NCBI GenBank assembly: GCA_035771175.1
Contig: CM069607.1
Coordinates: forward strand, 10,598,501-10,662,500
Origin: Paratinospora sagittata
Lineage: Eukaryota > Streptophyta > Magnoliopsida > Ranunculales > Menispermaceae
Reading direction: 5' to 3'
Length of the DNA: 64,000 nucleotides
Part shown: one piece after another, positions 59,451-64,000 of the stretch
How the letters are laid out: each line of letters begins with the position of its first letter
Numbering within the stretch: position 1 is the stretch's first letter
The notes under the pieces: generated by a model
Told to the model about the DNA's origin: nothing
Databases searched by the model: none
What the model saw: the letters and a program-made list of their open reading frames with translations, nothing else
Position numbers and translations under genes: made by a program

Positions 59451-61093
59451 CTATGTTACAGTTTTTTGCTGGTCTGTGCCATGGAACTTTCTCCCAGCTT
59501 CAACAGCTTCCCTGCAAAGATGACAAGAAATAAAATTAGGCGGAAAGCACAGCAGTAAAATGTAATAGCTGGCCAGCTCAAAACCGATCAACAACTCAAA
59601 CCCATGCGCATGCTCAAGAAAACATACCACATGATTTTTTGCACAAAATGAATCAAGGTGGATTGCCTTCATGAGATGGGGACATAAAAGACTCTTTTAA
59701 ATATAAACCGATAAAATATTATCATTACACTCATAAGGAAAAATGACTCATTCTCCTAATAATTTACCTTAACAAGTGACAATTTTGGAGCTATAACAAG
59801 TAATAACACTGGTATGATCAATCTAACTTAACTCAACTGCTTTTCTCAACTACAGAGTCGGCTACATGAATCTACTTGGGTCATTTGGTTAGAGAGGAAT
59901 AGGCGAATTTCCAAAATGTCGTAAAAGATAAATGGAGTTTGTGGGGTGAAATTTTAATGCTTGCAGTGTGTTGGGTAGTTACATCCAAACATGCAAATGG
60001 GTATTCCATTTTGGAGTGATATAGAAATTGGGGCTCTTGTATGATGTAATGACTACTTTTTATTTTTATCCTGGATCAGGTTGATCCCCATTTTGTAAAT
60101 ATTCCTATACCATCATTATATATATACAATCTTGTTTCTAGTTCAAAAAAAAAAAAAAAAAGAATCTACTTTCTCCACTCCATTTTAACAGGAGCTAAAT
60201 CGATATTTGAATTACAAATAATTATATTTTTTTTAATTATTTTTCAACTACATGGAGTCGGCTACATAAATCTACTTTCTCCACTCTGCTTTAACAGGAG
60301 CTAAATTGATATTTAAATTACAAATAGTTATATTTTTTTTAATTATTTCTATCCATGTTACAAGTAGTATTGAGGCGGGCCTCAATTGACTTTTAAAGAA
60401 TTAGTATGACTCAACTGAGTTCATGCATATTTTCACTAGTACTGAATTCAACTCAAGTCAACAAAAACCCCTTTCCACAACTATATTGAGTTGGCTACAT
60501 GAATTCGCTTAATGGTTGAAGGTTAGTAATAATATGAAAAGTTTTTCAACTCTTTTCCTGATTGTACCAAAAAATATTCCTGTTATATCCCTGATTCATT
60601 GTGCACTTTAATAAAGTTCAGGCAGACAAGAAGCACAAACAATGAACAGATTCACAGAAATATCCATTTAAGTTCAAGCTGAGCAAAGGAGGTATATGAA
60701 TTTCTAAATGAACCCATGAACTAGAAGAGAGTATGACAAGATAGATAGAAAGTGCATTTGACCTAACCTGAAGGCATTTACGAGCTCCTTGTTCTCAGGG
60801 TCAAGCTTCACGCCCTCATAGAAAGCATTTGCTGCTTCATCGAACCTCTACATTGAAAGGGAAAAAGGTGCATGAAGATTTCATCAGTTTAATTCAATTG
60901 GATACTGTAAAAAGAAGAGTACCTGTAGCAAGCGCAGGGCTGCACCTTCCCTGTAGCAAGCTTTTTGCCAGTCTGGCTTTAGCGCTCTGCAAGCCTTTGC
61001 ATCAGTTAAAGATTGATCAGCTTGCCCCAACCGGATCCAACAAAGACTTCTATTGGATAGTAAAGTAGCATTGCTAGGGTCCAGATCTATTGC
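59451..61093 (-). CDS. Last three exons of a TPR-containing protein gene (partial)
   Basis: Three minus-strand exons with good GT-AG borders and compatible phases. 60923-61093 encodes AIDLDPSNATLLSNRSLCWI, RLGQADQSLTDAKACRALKP and DWQKACYREGAALRLLQ. 60768-60847 encodes RFDEAANAFYEGVKLDPENK ELVNAF. 59451-59511 encodes EAVEAGRKFHGTDQQKTVT and ends TAG. These form TPR motifs 2-3 of a three-repeat TPR unit, as at the C terminus of plant ankyrin-TPR proteins and in Hsp70/Hsp90 co-chaperone type TPR domains. The upstream exons lie beyond 61093, probably outside the window behind a large intron. The gene looks intact. Confidence 0.78.
59845..60350 (-). repeat. Tandem RTE-tail-like repeat, first unit split by a LINE
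   Basis: Unit 1 is TCAACTACAGAGTCGGCTAC up to 59877, continuing at 60172-60242. Unit 2 is 60243-60350 with TCAACTACATGGAGTCGGCT. A fragment of a third (GAGTTGGCTACATGAATTCG) is near 60488. Reverse complemented, GTAGCCGACTC resembles the 3' end of plant RTE LINEs. The whole lies in an intron of the TPR gene. Confidence 0.6.
59878..60161 (+). mobile_element. 5'-truncated LINE with poly-A tail and target duplication
   Basis: It begins GGGTCATTTGGTTAGAGAGG, translating as VIWLERNRR, the conserved LINE C-terminal motif, then a 3' UTR and a 17-base A-run at 60145-60161. The 10-bp duplication GAATCTACTT flanks it (59868-59877 and 60162-60171). The insertion is within intron 2 of the TPR gene exons shown here, sense strand opposite to the gene. 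Confidence 0.8.
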
Positions 61094-61529
61094 CTGAATC
61101 CCAATAACAACGGAACAAACTCAATCAAATTCCACTGCCCACAACGCAATTACAACAGAACTCAATCATATTTGAATTAGTAAAACATTTAGAAAGTCAC
61201 ATCTCAGCAGGAAGACATGAATGGCAAAGTATTAACTCGGTTACTTGGGTAGGCTACACCAGCCTTTCTGCCATTCCACTATAATATTTTGACACCTTAT
61301 CAATCTATAATCAGGTAAAAACAACAAATCAAGATCTACATTTGGTTGATCAAATGAAAATTCATGCTTTCATTCAACCTGATACAACTTTCTTCATTAG
61401 GGCTTGTTGCCCAGACACTAAAAAATACAGTGCCATTACAACTAAGCAGGAAAATATTTAATTGTTTTGAAATGATTATTGCAGATGTCCATGGTGACAG
61501 AATAATTTCATATTAACAAGCACCTGCCA
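61094..61529. other. Intron sequence of the TPR gene, no other feature
   Basis: AT-rich intron DNA directly upstream of the 60923-61093 exon. I see no exon, repeat or RNA in it. Confidence 0.4.
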
Positions 61530-61735
61530 ACATGGAGTTGTGCAGTTGGTAAAGAGGTGGCTTTGGAACCCAAAGGTCCTAAGTTCAACTCTTGTCACTG
61601 CCTCACCATAGGGGGTGAGGGGGATTAATGGGTCAGGAACCGGCCAAATTCCTCCCTGAAGGTACGGTCTGGTGATGGAGTTGGTTATACAACTAATAAC
61701 TAATATTGTTTCTTCCCAAAAAAAATTTCAAAAAA
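61530..61735 (+). mobile_element. SINE
   Basis: Box A-like CATGGAGTTGTGCAGTTGGT and box B-like AAGTTCAACTCTTGTCACTG are followed by GGGGGATTAATGGGTCAGGA and ACTAATAACTAATATTG, then an A-rich tail (CCCAAAAAAAATTTCAAAAA). The same blocks are in the copy at 18500. It is inside the large intron of the TPR gene. Target duplication uncertain. Confidence 0.7.
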
Positions 61736-64000
61736 AATGTCAACACCACCAACCAAAAATTTAATAGTTCCAGAAAATCTATACCATCACTCAATTCTTA
61801 AATTTATTAAAAACTTAGCTTTTGGTGAAAACACACGAATGCTAACTATGGAGGAAAGAGGAGACGAGGCGGAAAAGATGAGATAAGGTTAAATAGAAAC
61901 AGTGAATGAAGATAGTTCCCTTACAGCAAGAACAACAAAACCTTATCCCTGCTATTTGAGGTAAAGGCTAAACAAAGCTTTGTCATTAATCCACTATCCA
62001 GATTTATATTTTTCATTAATAACATTTCTCTAGCATTAGGTTGAAAAAGGCTTCATAAATGACATTTGCTAGGAATTAGTTATTTTATACAGGCGTCCAA
62101 GCTGATGCATGATGTAGGACAATCTAGGATTTCGAAAAGAAGTGTTTTAGGGTATTAAAACTAATGTTTATTAGGGTCTGAGGCAAGGTCTATGCCTCTA
62201 TGGTAAGACCATAAGATGACATATATAAGCTACAAAGTTTAGTGGTGAAGTTTTAGGCTGTTTTAGAAGAGGGGAAAGAGTTGTTCTACCAAAATAATTT
62301 TTTGGAATCTTAAACTTGGGAGATAAGATCTGGATGTATCCATTCAGCTTTTAAATGCAACCAATGAGCAATAAATCTTATAGTTAGAATAAGATGAGAA
62401 GGATAATGAAAGGCTATAAATAATCCAATCAATTTCCAGACATCAGGAACAAGCAATAGATTTTTGGAAATAGTAAGAAGCAGCCCTAGAATCACTTTGA
62501 GTATCTTAGGAAATCACTTCCAGTCTTCCATGATTTGGAAAGCACTTAACTGAACAAAAATAGCAATCACTTTTCAAATGGCACATTCCCTATGATATGA
62601 CTAATCCAGGTGAACTTATATGGTTGAAGGAGAAAATTCTTTGTACTATGATAATATCATTAAAGCCAAGAGGCCCATCAAAGTCACCACTCATAGTGCT
62701 AGACAACTTTCTCCTTTGGAACGACAAATCCCAACTCTAGTTTGAGACTTTCCATGTACAAGAGTCGAAAATTCAAATTTGCCCCAAACTTAGATCCCAT
62801 AAAAATTGGAGTTAATTCAGGGTTCAATTCAACATGGGAAATTTTTTGTAAAAATTAGACAGAATTTTTTGTAAAGATTTGACATTTTAGAGAACTAAAA
62901 AAAGGGGAACTAAAAAAAAAAACAACTATTTAAGTGTTGTAACGATCTGTGTGTGTGTGTGTGTAACATATTATATACTTAAAACTCGTCACCTTACATT
63001 AATTCCCTGATTCTTGGCCGGACCATCGGCTCCTATTCAATAAATAACCTTCTTCTCTTAAATTATAAAATATAATGGTTTAAGTAAGATTTATAATCTC
63101 TAAATTACTTCATATGCATATTCCATGAGTAACAAGCTAATTTAGGACTTCTATGCTTAATATGTATCAGAGATGTATGTATTGATTACATATAGTTTTT
63201 ATATCACATGTTCATTTTTGTTCTAAATTAGAGTTTTGTAAATTTTATTTCACTTCTTCATTAATAATTCTCTTTCTAGCCATTACATATAAATATTGTA
63301 CTTCAATCTCATATACTTTTATTCTTTAAAAATAACTTCTAACAAATATTGAAGGCCTCATTGATATTTTTTTTTAACTTTGTGTTTGAAATGTAATTGA
63401 TAATTCACCTAACTTTCAACGATTAAAAAATCAATAAATTTGATTATCGGAGAATTACGTCAAATTTTGATTCTATGTCTATGTATATCTTCTCTTCCCT
63501 ATATGTATACCTTTATCCATAGTTTTGTTGCCATATCAAAGTGCCTTAAAAGGTCATGGTTCAAGTCAAACAGAACGAAATACATACGAAAGCGTAAGTG
63601 AATAAGAGGTTCAAATTGGCACCTATCAAGTGCTCACTTTCAGTGAAGATTATCTCTTGACAAGAAAAGTATTCTCATTATTTTTCTTTAAAAGATATCT
63701 TCCATACCACAAGTGCAGAGCTCCAGGTTATGGTAAAAGTAGATGTCCTTCCGACAATCTTCATTTTATAATACCAAAGAAGTCAAAATTAGGGGAGACA
63801 ATTCAGGCTGGAACCAACAGGCTCCACCAGCCTGGCCTGGCTTTCCTGATTACATTGCATGGGGCAGACTAGGCTGACCAGCTGAAGCCTGGCCCAAAAA
63901 ATGCACCTCCTAAATTGGTTTTATTTTGTTTTCGAAAATTTGTATTTTTAAACAACTTTTTTTTGAAAAACTTTCATTTTTAAAAGATTTTTCTATAACT
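61736..64000. other. Remaining right end: intron or intergenic, with a hAT fragment
   Basis: At 62759-62900 the 5' end of the hAT-like family recurs (CAAGAGTCGAAAATTCAAAT, then AGTTAATTCAGGGTTCAATT). A (TG)n run lies at 62950-62963. Short frames at 62310-62495 and 63630-63872 show no family. No further TPR-gene exon was recognised on the minus strand. Confidence 0.4.

Overview
The window is nuclear DNA of a flowering plant, very probably a eudicot. It is AT-rich and gene-poor, full of long terminal repeat (LTR) retrotransposons, LINEs and SINEs, and broken by spliceosomal introns. It carries one large block of plastid DNA. The plastid block has an intact infA, an intact rpl22 and an intron-bearing rpl2. 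An intact infA argues against most rosids, but the species cannot be named from the sequence.

Layout. 0-0.4 kb: last exon of an unidentified plus-strand gene. 0.4-11 kb: SINEs, microsatellites, an inverted copy of a hAT-like element, a two-module dispersed repeat, LINE 3' ends and a minus-strand copia gag remnant. 11.1-15.1 kb: a decayed plus-strand Ty1/copia element whose polypurine tract was hit by an 885-bp hAT-like element. 15.1-16.4 kb: LINE remnant. 16.64-17.35 kb: intact intronless-CDS gene for a peroxisomal enoyl-CoA delta isomerase-like protein. 18.5-20.6 kb: SINE, an RTE LINE remnant and an orphan exon. 23.1-23.7 kb: intact PRA1-family gene (minus). 24.4-39.4 kb: one colinear plastid insertion (NUPT) running psbB(3')-psbT-psbN-psbH-petB-petD-rpoA-rps11-rpl36-infA-rps8-rpl14-rpl16-rps3-rpl22-rps19-rpl2-rpl23-trnI-ycf2(5'). 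It therefore spans the large single-copy/inverted-repeat junction. Almost every reading frame is still open, so the transfer looks recent. 39.98-40.87 kb: solo LTR with a perfect 5-bp target duplication. 42.3-44.6 kb: minus-strand copia pol remnant interrupted by a 249-bp fold-back element, then a gypsy LTR with a short gag start. 46.3-59.1 kb: nested retroelements. These are a copia LTR and gag, cut by a Tekay-like LTR with an unusual ORF upstream of gag; a tail-to-tail gag-protease and RT-RNase H pair; LTR sequence rich in hairpin arrays; and a deleted second gypsy element. 59.45-61.1 kb: the last three exons (minus) of a TPR-containing protein gene whose 5' part lies beyond the window; its large intron holds a SINE and other repeats.

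Only four nuclear genes are supported: the 5' terminal exon, the isomerase, PRA1 and the TPR gene. The plastid genes form the usual psbB and S10/spc/alpha-type clusters of a plastome, but here they are a nuclear copy and are not expected to be expressed: three depend on plastid-type start codons or group II splicing.

The most unusual structure is at 51.2-56.9 kb. Three unrelated sets of short hairpins occur there, and in two of them the loop is conserved while the stem sequence changes on both sides together. I know of no described element with this arrangement, but I could not search for one.
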